DNA of 64,000 nucleotides from CAVTLG01 sp963735495 (GTDB taxonomy: Bacteria > Chloroflexota > Ktedonobacteria > Ktedonobacterales > Ktedonobacteraceae). The stretch lies in NCBI GenBank assembly GCA_963735495.1, contig CAVTLG010000002.1:1674001-1738000 (forward strand), read 5' to 3'. Below the pieces are notes generated by a model. The model saw nothing but the letters and a program-made list of their open reading frames with translations. It had not been told where the DNA came from and searched no databases. A program made the position numbers and the translations under genes. Positions 1 through 8,626 of this stretch are shown piece after piece (positions within the stretch are counted from its first letter, which is position 1; each line of letters begins with the position of its first letter).

Positions 1-21
1 GAAAAACCTGCTCTCTGTAGT

Positions 22-1806
22 TTACAAAGGGTAGCCTTGCTTCTCAACGACGAGTGCTGCCACCTCGCGCTGGAGGGCCACACCATTCAATGTGTAGTCT
101 CCGACGTAGGCGCGTACACGTGCGAGCACTTTCTCGACGCGATCTGCGTCTATGTAGCTCATGATCATTTGATCGAGGTTGCTGCGTATACGGGTGAAGG
201 AGAGCCACGTCGCCAGTTGAGCCAGCTTGATATGCGTGGCACTATTCTCATCACCGCGCCGGGCCGTCTTGATGGCACGCGCCAGTGCGCTATCGATAGC
301 GTAGAGTTCGACGAGCAGGTTAGCCTGATAGTCGATAAACTCTTGTTCGTTTTCAAGTTCCTGCATATATTTTAACGCAATCTGCATTGACGCATAGATT
401 GTTGCATCCTTGGCGCGCTCCAATGCATTGACTGCTCCGCGCAGTTCAGCGGGGACGCTGGCATCCGCGCGTTCAGGAACCTGCCCGGATTTTATGTTGG
501 CCTCGATCTCGGGATACTTCGACATGAGATCAACTTTGCCTCCCAGTGCACGCTTGAAGAGTGTTCCTGTCGCAACCAGGCGGTTGATCTCGTTGGTGCC
601 CTCGAAGATGCGTTGGATACGCGCGTCACGGTAGGCTTTCTCGATGGGATACTCGTGCATGAAGCCGTAACCGCCAAAGATTTGCACACCTTCATCTACG
701 ACCAGCGCCAGCACTTCGCTGCCGTGTACCTTGGCCAGCGAAGCTTCGACCGCATACTCTTCGATAGCTTTGAAGACGGTCTCCGTATCTTCGCCAGCGC
801 TCAGTTGAGCCTGTGCGATATTGGACGCGGTACGGAAGACCTCGCTCTCGGCTGCGTAGGTTTCAGCTGCCATGCGGGCCAGTTTCTTCTGGATCATGCC
901 AAACTCGTGTAGAAACTTGCCGAATGATTTACGCTCGGTGGTATACGTCGCGGCCAGTCCCAGTGCCGTGCGTGCCCCACCCACAGTGCCAGCACCTAGC
1001 TTCAGGCGTCCAATATTGAGAATATTGAAGGCGATCTTATAGCCTTTGTGCAGTTGTCCCAGCATATTCTCGACGGGTACCTGGACGTCTTCAAAGTAGA
1101 CCTGGCGCGTGGATGAGCCCTTGATGCCCATTTTGTTTTCCTCGACACCAGTTGAGACACCCGGCCACGTGGTCTCGACGATGAAGGCCGAAGGACGCTC
1201 GTTGCCAATACGGGCAAAGACGGTCATCACGTCCGCAAAGCCCGCGTTCGTGATCCATTGTTTGGTGCCGTTAAGAATATAGTGTTTGCCATCGGCGGAA
1301 AGCTCTGCGCGTGTGCTCAAATTCATGGCGTCGGAGCCGACTCCCGGCTCGGTCAGCGCGTATGCCGAGATCCATTCTCCAGAGGCTAGTTTGGGGAGAT
1401 AATGCTGCTTCTGCTCTTCAGTGCCGTAATAGACAATTGGCAGCGTACCGATAGTGGTATGTGCACCAAACGCAACGCTGAAGGATGGTTCGCGCAATTC
1501 AGCGGCTACCAATGCACTGGTGAGCAAGCCTAGTTCCGCGCCGCCGTACTGCTCTGGCACATCGATCATCAAGAGTCCCTGTTCGCCGGCCTTCTTGACC
1601 AGCGCAGGCATGACTCCCGGTTCCTGGCGATCAATAGCATCCATCTGGGGCAGTACTTCGCGCTGCACAAAGGTCGCCGCAGATTCTCCAATCCAACGCT
1701 GCTCTTCGTCCCGCTCCTCCAGGGTGAATATGCGATCAGCGCTCTCGCTGACTGGTGTCGTTAAAAATGCAGTCCCATTTTCTGTGGGTTTGATGGTTGT
1801 CGACAT
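22..1806 (-). CDS. Acyl-CoA dehydrogenase, long form
   Basis: FAD enzyme for the first oxidation step of fatty-acid beta-oxidation. The chain is about 594 residues, the size of the long VLCAD/FadE-like class in Gram-positives, with an extra C-terminal helical domain after the usual core of about 400 residues. Visible motifs are YALTEPGVGSDA and KQWITNAGFAD in the middle domain and QIFGGYGFMHEYPIEKAYRD followed by IFEGTNEINR, whose Glu is the expected catalytic base. I chose ATG 1806 because AGAGGAG lies about 10 bases ahead of it; the ATG at 1815 almost touches that site. The gene starts only some 20 bases after the acyl-CoA ligase reading frame, so the two form an activation-plus-oxidation operon. 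Family assignment is secure; chain-length preference is not readable from sequence. Confidence 0.93.
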   Translation of the reverse strand: MSTTIKPTENGTAFLTTPVSESADRIFTLEERDEEQRWIGESAATFVQREVLPQMDAIDRQEPGVMPALVKKAGEQGLLMIDVPEQYGGAELGLLTSALVAAELREPSFSVAFGAHTTIGTLPIVYYGTEEQKQHYLPKLASGEWISAYALTEPGVGSDAMNLSTRAELSADGKHYILNGTKQWITNAGFADVMTVFARIGNERPSAFIVETTWPGVSTGVEENKMGIKGSSTRQVYFEDVQVPVENMLGQLHKGYKIAFNILNIGRLKLGAGTVGGARTALGLAATYTTERKSFGKFLHEFGMIQKKLARMAAETYAAESEVFRTASNIAQAQLSAGEDTETVFKAIEEYAVEASLAKVHGSEVLALVVDEGVQIFGGYGFMHEYPIEKAYRDARIQRIFEGTNEINRLVATGTLFKRALGGKVDLMSKYPEIEANIKSGQVPERADASVPAELRGAVNALERAKDATIYASMQIALKYMQELENEQEFIDYQANLLVELYAIDSALARAIKTARRGDENSATHIKLAQLATWLSFTRIRSNLDQMIMSYIDADRVEKVLARVRAYVGDYTLNGVALQREVAALVVEKQGYPL

Positions 1807-1825
1807 AGATACCATTCTCCTCTTG

Positions 1826-3597
1826 CTATACTGACTTCCGCAGTTCTCTCCGTAAAACTTTGCCTATTGTTGACTTGGGTAAACTATCAAGGAACTTCAG
1901 CATTTTCGGAACCTTGTAAGCCGTGAGCTTTTGCTTACAAAAAGCCAGGATGTCCTCTCTGGTTTGTTCCGATGCCGCGAAGCCCGGTTTTAAAACGACA
2001 AAAGCCGCGACTGTCTCTCCACGATAGCTATCGGCGATAGCAGTCACCGCTGCTTCTGCGATAGCTGGATGATGGAAAAGCACTTCTTCGACTTCACGGG
2101 GGTAGACATTGAATCCGCTCGCGATGATCAGGTCCTTGGCACGCTCAAGGACAGTGAAATAGCCCTCTTCGTCCATCTTCCCAATATCGCCAGTGCGCAT
2201 CCAGCCATGCGCGAAGATGGCTCTGGTCTCCTCCTCGTTCTGCCAGTAGCCGCTCATGATATTCGGTCCCTTGACGACGATCTCGCCGATTGCTCCTGGT
2301 GGCAAGAGTTCGCCAGTATCGGAACTCATAATGGCAGCTTCAACTTCCGGTAAAGGCAGACCAATGCTGCCATTGCGGCATTCAGTGGTCAGCGGATTGC
2401 AATGGGTAACAGGTGCAGCCTCGCTCAATCCGTAGCCCTCAACGAGCTTGCCGTGCGAGACTGCCTCAAAGTCTGTCTGTACTTTGGCTGCCAGCGGCGC
2501 TGAACCGCTGATACAGTATTTGATCGATTGTAAATAATCCGCGTGCTCACCCGCTACACGCATAATAGCAATATACATGGTTGGTATGCCGGGGAGCATG
2601 GTTGGGTGGTAGCGGCGGATAGCTTTGACTACTTCTTGCGCTTTGAAGCGTGGCAGGAGGACCATCGTAGCTGCGCCGAGAATTGAGAGATTCATACCAA
2701 CCGTTAAACCATATGCATGAAATAATGGCGCGACACACAGTGTGATCTCCTGGCCTTTGCACGCTTTAGGTACCCAGTAAAAGGTTTGCATCGCGTTTGC
2801 CAGCAGATTACGGTGCGTCAACATTGCACCTTTAGAAAATCCAGTCGTTCCGCCGGTATACTGCAAGACGGCCAGATCATCGCCATGCGCAGCCATGGGC
2901 AGATTAAAAAGTTCAACGCCGCCCTTCGTTGATGCTTTGAGCAGCGGCTGCATCAGAAGGACGGTTGGGTCCTTGATGAGATCTTTGGTCTTGACGCCTG
3001 GCTCGGTTTTTTTCGCTCTGATCTGTGTGAGTGGATAGAGCGTACGCTGCACCGGGGGCAAAAAGTCAGTGATGCTGGTAATAATGACCCGCTCCAGGGC
3101 TGTCTGTGGACGTACCTTCTGTACGACAGGGTAGAACATGTCGAGCATGATCATCACTTTAGCGCCCGAGTTTGCCAGTTGATGCTGCATTTCTCGTTCT
3201 GTGTAGAGCGGATTAGTCGGAACTGCTACGGCCCCCACTTTGAGCACTGCAAAGAAAGCTATCGCGAATTGCGGAATATTCGGTAGTGCTATCGCTACGC
3301 GATCCCCTTTTGGACACCCAGACGCAGTAGCTCGACAGCAAAACGATTCGTCAGGCGCGCAAGCTGAGCATAGGTAATGCTAGTACCATAGTAGATAATT
3401 GCACAGGTATTGGGATACTGACTGGCTGTAGTATCAAGCAACCAGGTCAATGGCTGATCCGGGATCGTGAGGTGAGCCGGGACGCCCTCCTCGTAGTGAC
3501 GTACCCAGGGAGGTAAAGGCGTTGCTGGTTCATTGGAGACCTGGTCGGATATAGGCTGATCTTTTTGCTTGTCGTTTACTAACGATGGATCTGACAT
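1826..3597 (-). pseudogene. fadD: Long-chain fatty acid-CoA ligase (FadD type), interrupted by a one-base shift
   Basis: AMP-forming acyl-CoA ligase that would activate fatty acids for the dehydrogenase downstream. The larger piece (1826-3309) carries the AMP-binding loop YTGGTTGFSKGA, YGLSEAAPV, the hinge segment LERAKDLIIASGFNVYPREV and the C-terminal catalytic Lys in PKSTIGKVLRREL. The N-terminal piece (3295-3597) begins MSDPSLVNDK after GAGAGGAG and ends in GVQKGIA-stop. Shifting the frame back one base at the AAAAGGGG run (plus-strand 3304-3311) restores GVQKGDRVAIALPNIPQF and an uninterrupted protein of about 590 residues. The missing base is in a homopolymer, so sequencing error, real mutation or frameshifting at A-AAG-GGG are all possible. 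I annotate one broken gene. The function call is secure; whether it is truly broken is not. Confidence 0.85.
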
Positions 3598-3788
3598 CTG
3601 GAAACAGCTCCTCTCCATTGGGACATCCCTAGCAGGAAACACGAGCGACCGCTGTGTCGCTTCTACAAGCACACAATCTCTTGTTTTAATTATAGGGTAC
3701 CCGGGAGCAGATGAACATGTTGCCAGCTAACATTTTTTGCGTCATAATGAACAGGTAGCTAACAATACATTGGAGTAGGTGCTTGCTA

Positions 3789-4583
3789 ATGTCTGATAAC
3801 TCATCTGATTTTGCGCAACTGGTGACGCGCTACCGGCGGCAACGAGGCATGTCACAGGGACAGCTAGCACACGCCACGCGCCTGTCGCGTACCTATGTTT
3901 ACCATCTAGAAACGGGACAACGTGCGAATCCATCACTGCACGTGGTGCAGAATATTGTGCGTGCCCTGGACCTGCAAAATGAAGAGCAGCAGCGTCTCTA
4001 TGATGCATACAGTCATCTCACCGGCCACCTGATCGATTATGAGCAAATAGAAGGCACGCTATTGGATCTGGGTGAGCTTGCTGGTTTGCTGGTACATAAT
4101 ACTTCCTATCCCGCGCATTCGCTGGATAAGTTGTGGTATTTGCATTCCTGGAATGACGCTGCCATCAGGCTCTTTGAGGCGCAGGAGGCCGTCGCACAGG
4201 GCAAGAAATGGCATCTGCTGGAACTGGTCTTTGATCCACTGATGCGGCGGCGTATCCACGGCTGGGAGAATCTGGCACGACGACTGATGAGCGACTTCCA
4301 GTATAATACGCGCACCCTCACCCACCTGGCGGAATATAAAGAACTGTGGAAGAGCTTGCGCCTGCTGCCGGAGTTTCGGCGTATCGCCTCCAGTGTTTAT
4401 CCCAGGGGGAGACCCGCAGCCTCTTTTGTCTTTCAGGTACAAAATAGCGCACTGGGACGTCTGAACTTGCGTACGGCTACGACGGTCTTCACCGGTCTTT
4501 CTAACTATTCGCTGGTCAGTTATGTGCCTGGCGACCAGCAAACGCTGGCGATTTATCGCTCGCACGGTTGGCAGACACGCTAA
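3789..4583 (+). CDS. XRE-family regulator with MmyB-like ligand domain
   Basis: DNA-binding transcription regulator of about 264 residues. Residues roughly 8-65 form an XRE helix-turn-helix (RYRRQRGMSQGQLAHATRLS, then YVYHLETGQRANPS). The rest resembles the MmyB-type PAS-like domain (WNDAAIRLFE and a conserved aromatic-rich tail), which in this family often binds a small hydrophobic ligand such as a fatty acid. It is divergent from the acyl-CoA ligase/dehydrogenase operon with a spacer of about 190 bases, so control of that operon is a reasonable inference. ATG 3789 is chosen; a TTG at 3783 sits closer to GGAGTAGG (3772-3779) and could be the real start. No truncation is seen. Confidence 0.88.
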   Translation: MSDNSSDFAQLVTRYRRQRGMSQGQLAHATRLSRTYVYHLETGQRANPSLHVVQNIVRALDLQNEEQQRLYDAYSHLTGHLIDYEQIEGTLLDLGELAGLLVHNTSYPAHSLDKLWYLHSWNDAAIRLFEAQEAVAQGKKWHLLELVFDPLMRRRIHGWENLARRLMSDFQYNTRTLTHLAEYKELWKSLRLLPEFRRIASSVYPRGRPAASFVFQVQNSALGRLNLRTATTVFTGLSNYSLVSYVPGDQQTLAIYRSHGWQTR

Positions 4584-4626
4584 AATCCCGTGGTGCTGAG
4601 CTTATAACGAAAGAAGAGGGGGCGTA

Positions 4627-5232
4627 TCAGCTCTTGATACGCTCCTCCAGGCGGGCAATGGCGCGCTCGGTAACATCTAAATCGGCCTTGAGTTCTGCGC
4701 GCTTGTACTCGCCCACGAGTAGTTGATATTCCAACAGGCGAGGTCGTCGCGTCATGCGTGTCCCATATTCTTGTTGCGCGGATTCCATGTGCGAGAGTTG
4801 TTTTTGCAGGCTTCTATGGTGTTCGCGCAGATGCTTGAGTGCCACCTCATCGTCCGTCTCGCCACAGAAAAAGAGCTTGGTAAGAAACTCGTCCTTCGTG
4901 AAGCGCTCGGGAACCTCTTCTTGTAACCAGCGTTGCAGATCCATTTGGCCTGCTTCTGTCAGGCGATAGACCTTGCGGTTGGGGCGTGAAGTCTGCACGA
5001 TGATCTCAGCATCAACCAGCCCGGCTTTGTGCAGATTTTTCAGCGTTGTGTAAATCTGGCTATTGCCCGCGTTCCAGTAACTGGCTATCGCATAATCAAA
5101 GGTGCGCTTAATGTCATAGCCGCTCATTGGATGTGTCCAGAGAAGTCCCAGGATGAGATAACGTAGCGTATTACGCGTGGAGGGGTCGCGGCTACCTTCT
5201 TCTTCTACTGGCATATCAAGTTGTCTCTGCAT
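4627..5232 (-). CDS. PadR-family transcriptional regulator
   Basis: Winged-helix regulator of about 201 residues. The N-terminal PadR domain (about residues 20-100) has the typical YLILGLLWTHPMSGYDIKR entry helix, the recognition region SQIYTTLKNLHKAGLV and the wing VYRLTEAG. The C-terminal half is a helical, Arg/Glu-rich dimerisation region of the Vir_act_alpha_C kind (LREHHRSLQKQLSHME). The ATG at 5232 follows the stop of the 55-codon gene upstream by two bases (TGATTATG), so translation is probably coupled. PadR proteins commonly sense phenolics or drugs and repress adjacent genes; no operator could be recognised here and the ligand is unknown. Confidence 0.9.
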   Translation of the reverse strand: MQRQLDMPVEEEGSRDPSTRNTLRYLILGLLWTHPMSGYDIKRTFDYAIASYWNAGNSQIYTTLKNLHKAGLVDAEIIVQTSRPNRKVYRLTEAGQMDLQRWLQEEVPERFTKDEFLTKLFFCGETDDEVALKHLREHHRSLQKQLSHMESAQQEYGTRMTRRPRLLEYQLLVGEYKRAELKADLDVTERAIARLEERIKS

Positions 5233-5234
5233 AA

Positions 5235-5402
5235 TCAAATTTCTCTAAGCAATATATTTTTGTGGGTATTGTGGTCACGCGCGGCAAAGCCAAGTTGTTC
5301 TTCATCAAAGCCCGCCTTAAGTAATGCATCGATGACTTTTACAACCTGCTTGCGATCAGCAAAAACGCCTACTACAACACCTGCTTGTGCTTCTGTGGTC
5401 AT
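5235..5402 (-). CDS. Small general-stress-domain protein (YflT-like N-terminal half), 55 aa
   Basis: A 55-codon gene read leftward just ahead of the PadR regulator. It begins MTTEAQAGVVVGVFADRKQV and continues with VIDALLKAGFDEEQLGFAARD before ending ...LLREI. The pattern (GVF...v.aLl.aGf...qig.v.rd) resembles the start of the heat-induced stress protein YflT / general stress protein domain. That domain is normally about 100 residues or more, so this one is short or truncated. ATG 5402 has a good ribosome site, GAGAGGAAG, about 9 bases upstream, and the stop is two bases before the PadR ATG. Coupling suggests co-expression with, and possibly control by, that regulator. Coding nature is well supported; the family match is moderate. 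Confidence 0.68.
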   Translation of the reverse strand: MTTEAQAGVVVGVFADRKQVVKVIDALLKAGFDEEQLGFAARDHNTHKNILLREI

Positions 5403-5701
5403 AGTTTATGACTTCCTCTCCACTATAGTTTGTAGCCTCTATGTAAGTACATGTATGAGCTATATGGATGAATATTTGCTATGTTACTACCTTTCTAGAT
5501 ATGACGCAATGGCAATGCTTATGATGGGAGGATATCAATTTTGAGATAAGAGGACTTCTCTTTGTTGCAAAAGGGAAAATGGGAGCTGCAAAGCCTGTTG
5601 CGCATTACGTAGGACACTGAAAATCGTGAAGGATGGATCGCCAACGGCCTATCCTTCATGGAAGTAACCTGGTTGTATGCATGGATGGATGGGGCTAGAT
5701 C

Positions 5702-5935
5702 TCAGTGTCCAAAGCGGCGTACGCGCTCGGGCCGTCGCACAATGAAGTAAATGAGCGCGCCGATGAAATGCACAAAAATGATGACGAGCAACCATATGAT
5801 CTTATCATTGCCGCCGGAAGGCTCGTTTACGGCACAGTCCACGATGGCCCAGATCCAGAAAATGCTGCTTATAATCGCAATAAGCGCGATACCACAGAAA
5901 AAAAGTGGCAATAAACCGAATACAGCTACTCCCAT
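5702..5935 (-). CDS. PLDc_N-type two-helix membrane protein, 77 aa
   Basis: Small integral membrane protein with two hydrophobic helices (LFFCGIALIAIISSIFWIWA and IIWLLVIIFVHFIGALIYFI) separated by a short polar loop NEPSGGNDK. The tail reads IVRRPERVRRF, as in PLDc_N (phospholipase D/nuclease N-terminal) proteins, where a cytoplasmic Arg-rich end follows the second helix. The ATG at 5935 has AAGGAG 9 bases upstream, so the longer upstream open frame is not used. Stand-alone PLDc_N proteins have no established enzymatic role; they are membrane modules often found near stress or envelope genes. No operon partner is visible. Confidence 0.82.
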   Translation of the reverse strand: MGVAVFGLLPLFFCGIALIAIISSIFWIWAIVDCAVNEPSGGNDKIIWLLVIIFVHFIGALIYFIVRRPERVRRFGH

Positions 5936-6426
5936 GTGCAAACTCCTTGCTGTGTGTGCTATTTCTCTACGCATGTACCTGTTCCTACTAAGACAGACGC
6001 AAAGCGTGGTACTTGATACAACCGTGTATGCTGAGTTAGCCATATGCTTGCTATCGTTCCCACAAGTCCCAGTAATTTGCTCATTATGATACATGATGGT
6101 ATCATGAATGCCAAGAAAACCCTCTGTCAATCCTATATGCGCCATCAGCAGCTTCGCCTGTTGATGCAAGAGCACAGTGATGGTCTGGTCTCTGTACATA
6201 TTTATTTATAGGCATGCTCTCAGGGGTCATTTTTGACATTATGCTATCCTGCTCATTTCTCTACTTATTATCCTTATCCCTATGCGATTAGGTATAATAG
6301 ATCCAGTGAGAACGGAGGGAAGGAACAACGAACACAGTAGATTTCCCAATCTGGTTTAATGCTGGTTACTATGGTGGGTTAGTATGCTGCATCGTTGCTA
6401 TTGGTGCTAACACACTCAATACTGTT
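5936..6426. promoter_or_regulatory. Intergenic spacer with promoter for the FHA gene
   Basis: There is no convincing gene. A TATAAT -10 element lies at 6293-6298, and a strong Shine-Dalgarno stretch GGAGGGAAGG at 6314-6323, but no ATG, GTG or TTG follows it at normal spacing in the open frame. The rest is unremarkable AT-rich DNA upstream of both the leftward PLDc_N gene and the rightward FHA gene. Confidence 0.5.
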
Positions 6427-7680
6427 GTGCGGCGGCGTGGAACAACGCGACAACTTATCTGGAAGATTATTCTCTGCGTTATTTCGGCATTATTGCTTCT
6501 TCCTGCTATTATCTGGTTTCTGCTATGTTTTCGCGTCACACAAGCCGCTCTTGCGCCACTAGAGATTGTCGGCGTACTTTGTTATGTTGCATTTTTTGGT
6601 TGGCTGTTTCCTTTGGGCGTAACAGTCGTCCATCATCTCCTTGCGCTACCGCGTTCTTCAGCCTCTGCATTAAGATCCCTTGATCAGAGGCCGAGCATGC
6701 GCTCTAACAGCCAGAGCGTGCTCCAGCCACCGCGCTACCAACCAGGCCGGGATGCTCCTCTGGCCTTTGATGAAGATACACCCTGGGGTTGGATCGAGTA
6801 TCGCAGTGGGAATTTTCAAGGCCAGCGCCTCGCTCTCAAGCGCATTGTGGCGACACTGGGGCGTGACGAGAGTTGTGATATCTGGCTGGACGATGATATG
6901 GCTTCACGCCATCATGCAGAATTGGCGTGGGATCAGGGGCGAGTCTGCCTGACTGATTGTGATAGCTTGAATGGCGTACTGCTGAACGGTCAACGTATAC
7001 ATGGGACTGTCTTGCTCAACACGGATGACCAGTTCGAGATTGGCGCACAGCGCTTTGCTTTTATACTCGCTGAACAGCAAGAAATTCTGACAGAAGAGCA
7101 TGATCCGCTGACCCGCCACACCTGGCGCTCCTCGTTGGATTTACAAAGCAACGTGTTGCCCGCTACGAAGCCGCTGGTAGACTATACCATTGCGCAACAG
7201 CCGACCGAAACAATTGGACAACAGCAACTGGAGGTGGCACGGCGTAGTCAATCCGTGCCATCACTGCCGACACGTACAGGTGTCGTGTTCATCCGCGATG
7301 GAGAGCTGATGGGCCAGTGTTTCTCCCTGGAGCGGCCTGTGTCTTCGGTGGGACGTGGCACGGAATGTGATCTTTCGATCAACGATGCTTCGATTTCACG
7401 TCTGCACGCCCAGTTTTTACATCGGGTCGATGGCGATTATGTGCAAGATTTGACCAGTCGTAATGGCACAACTGTGAATGGAGAGCCATTGCATACATAT
7501 CAATTATTGAAACCAGGTGATAGTATTTGTGTGGGAAATATTCGTCTGGAATATATGCTTGTGCATGCGGAGCAAACGACGCCACCGGTGAAAAACAGCA
7601 CGCCGTTGCCATCTGTCTTCTCAAAATCGTTGAGCGGACCAGTGCCATTGAGATTGCCAAGTAGACCAAAGGGGCAGTAA
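6427..7680 (+). CDS. Membrane protein with two FHA domains
   Basis: Phosphothreonine-reading scaffold, 417 residues from the annotated GTG. The N-terminus has hydrophobic helices (about residues 14-35 and 43-65), then a linker and two complete forkhead-associated domains. FHA1 (about 118-212) shows GRDESCDIWLDD, SRHHAEL, DSLNGVLLNG. FHA2 (about 285-378) shows GRGTECDLSINDASISRLHA and TSRNGTTVNG. The Gly-Arg, Ser-Arg-His/Leu-His and Asn-Gly residues needed for phosphothreonine binding are present in both. Such proteins usually partner Ser/Thr kinases; none is in the window. The start is doubtful: GTG 6427 has no ribosome site, while the open frame runs back to 6310 past a strong GGAGGGAAGG and would add another hydrophobic helix, but contains no standard start codon. 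Confidence 0.85.
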   Translation: MRRRGTTRQLIWKIILCVISALLLLPAIIWFLLCFRVTQAALAPLEIVGVLCYVAFFGWLFPLGVTVVHHLLALPRSSASALRSLDQRPSMRSNSQSVLQPPRYQPGRDAPLAFDEDTPWGWIEYRSGNFQGQRLALKRIVATLGRDESCDIWLDDDMASRHHAELAWDQGRVCLTDCDSLNGVLLNGQRIHGTVLLNTDDQFEIGAQRFAFILAEQQEILTEEHDPLTRHTWRSSLDLQSNVLPATKPLVDYTIAQQPTETIGQQQLEVARRSQSVPSLPTRTGVVFIRDGELMGQCFSLERPVSSVGRGTECDLSINDASISRLHAQFLHRVDGDYVQDLTSRNGTTVNGEPLHTYQLLKPGDSICVGNIRLEYMLVHAEQTTPPVKNSTPLPSVFSKSLSGPVPLRLPSRPKGQ

Positions 7681-7689
7681 AGGTAATGC

Positions 7690-7943
7690 AATTTTGCTAT
7701 CTATATGTTACAATGAGAGCGTGGTGAGGGAAGAAATCCCGTCAGTAAGTAGTACCAAAGCCCCCGGTTCCGTTCCGCCTCCCGGATGCTGAGAAATCAC
7801 TGTCTGATAGCCACCGGAAGATGTATCGCTCTGTCAGCCACGGTAGCGCAGCATATGTCTACGTCTATTCTATTCAAACTCTACTTTGGTATCGTAAGCG
7901 TGTAAGCGGAACGAGAGTTATTGAAGAAGGGGAATATCCATCC
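7690..7943 (+). promoter_or_regulatory. Possible structured 5' leader of the zinc-ribbon gene
   Basis: About 250 bases separate the FHA gene from the zinc-ribbon gene. A TACAAT-like -10 lies near 7709. Further on CTGATAG (about 7804) can pair with CTGTCAG (about 7831), and this stem-loop is enclosed by ATGCTG (about 7788) and CAGCAT (about 7849). The two nested stems suggest a folded leader RNA. No riboswitch family was recognised with confidence. Confidence 0.3.
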
Positions 7944-8345
7944 ATGATGTTTAACGAGGGCTACCGGGATCGCATTCTTGTCTGCCGAGATTGTGGCAAT
8001 GAGTTCGCATTCACCGCTGGTGAACAGGAGTTTTATGCATCCAAAGGTCTCACGAATTCTCCCGGTCGATGCCCAGGCTGTCGAGCAGCACGTCGTGGTA
8101 GTCAGTTGTCCAATGCCCCGCGAACTCCGCGCGGAGAGCAGTATGATGCAATCTGTGCGGCATGTGGTCGCCCCACCACAGTGCCATTTATGCCTCGTGA
8201 AGATCGTCCCGTCTATTGCAGCGATTGTTTTCAGTCCCAGCGTGCCTCCCGTCCTCGTCGCGATGACTCTCGCAGCTACAGTGATAGCTATGGTCGGGGT
8301 CGTGACCGCCGAGATGGTGGTCGTGATCGCCGCGACCGCTGGTAA
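7944..8345 (+). CDS. Zinc-ribbon (zf-trcl type) protein with RGD-rich tail
   Basis: Small 133-residue protein with two Cys4 zinc ribbons. The first has LVCRDCGNEFAFTAGEQEFY then GRCPGCRAAR, the signature of the probable zinc-ribbon family zf-trcl. The second, ICAACGRPTTVPFMPREDRP then VYCSDCF, is typical of CxxC-CxxC proteins common in Chloroflexota. The C-terminus is a basic, disordered Arg/Gly/Asp/Ser run (SYGRGRDRRDGG), which suggests nucleic-acid or ribonucleoprotein binding. ATG 7944 follows GAAGAAGGGG by about 11 bases. The precise role of this family is unknown; a translation- or RNA-linked role is inference. Confidence 0.85.
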   Translation: MMFNEGYRDRILVCRDCGNEFAFTAGEQEFYASKGLTNSPGRCPGCRAARRGSQLSNAPRTPRGEQYDAICAACGRPTTVPFMPREDRPVYCSDCFQSQRASRPRRDDSRSYSDSYGRGRDRRDGGRDRRDRW

Positions 8346-8626
8346 GTCTTTGTAGATAGCCAGAGATAAACTGGGGTAGGTGGAAATTGCGCAAGCCAGA
8401 TACCCTCTTCCCCAGCTTCGTAGCATGAAAAATAGTATGCCGCTTCTTTTGCGTATCCATCAATACCAGGGATCAGCTATATTGTGCTCTAAAAGATGAT
8501 ATATTGCGCTATAGCTGGTTTTTCTTTTTCTACCGCTAATCAAATGACGCATTTTCTGCTCTGAGTATGGTATACTGGTGGGGTTAATCATGCACTACTA
8601 TCCTCATGACGGAGGTTTTTTATTCC

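Noticed and set aside
3783..3788. TTG start for the XRE/MmyB gene
   Set aside because: Possible, but ATG two codons later is the more usual choice; the difference does not change the call.
5630..5661. Stem TGAAGGAT/ATCCTTCA as a terminator
   Set aside because: A 12-base loop and no T tract on either strand; not convincing.
7738..7860. Cobalamin-riboswitch resemblance (AGGGAAG...AAATCCC, later CACTGT...AGCC...GGAAGATG)
   Set aside because: The conserved boxes are not in the right order or spacing, and the downstream gene is not a B12 or transport gene.
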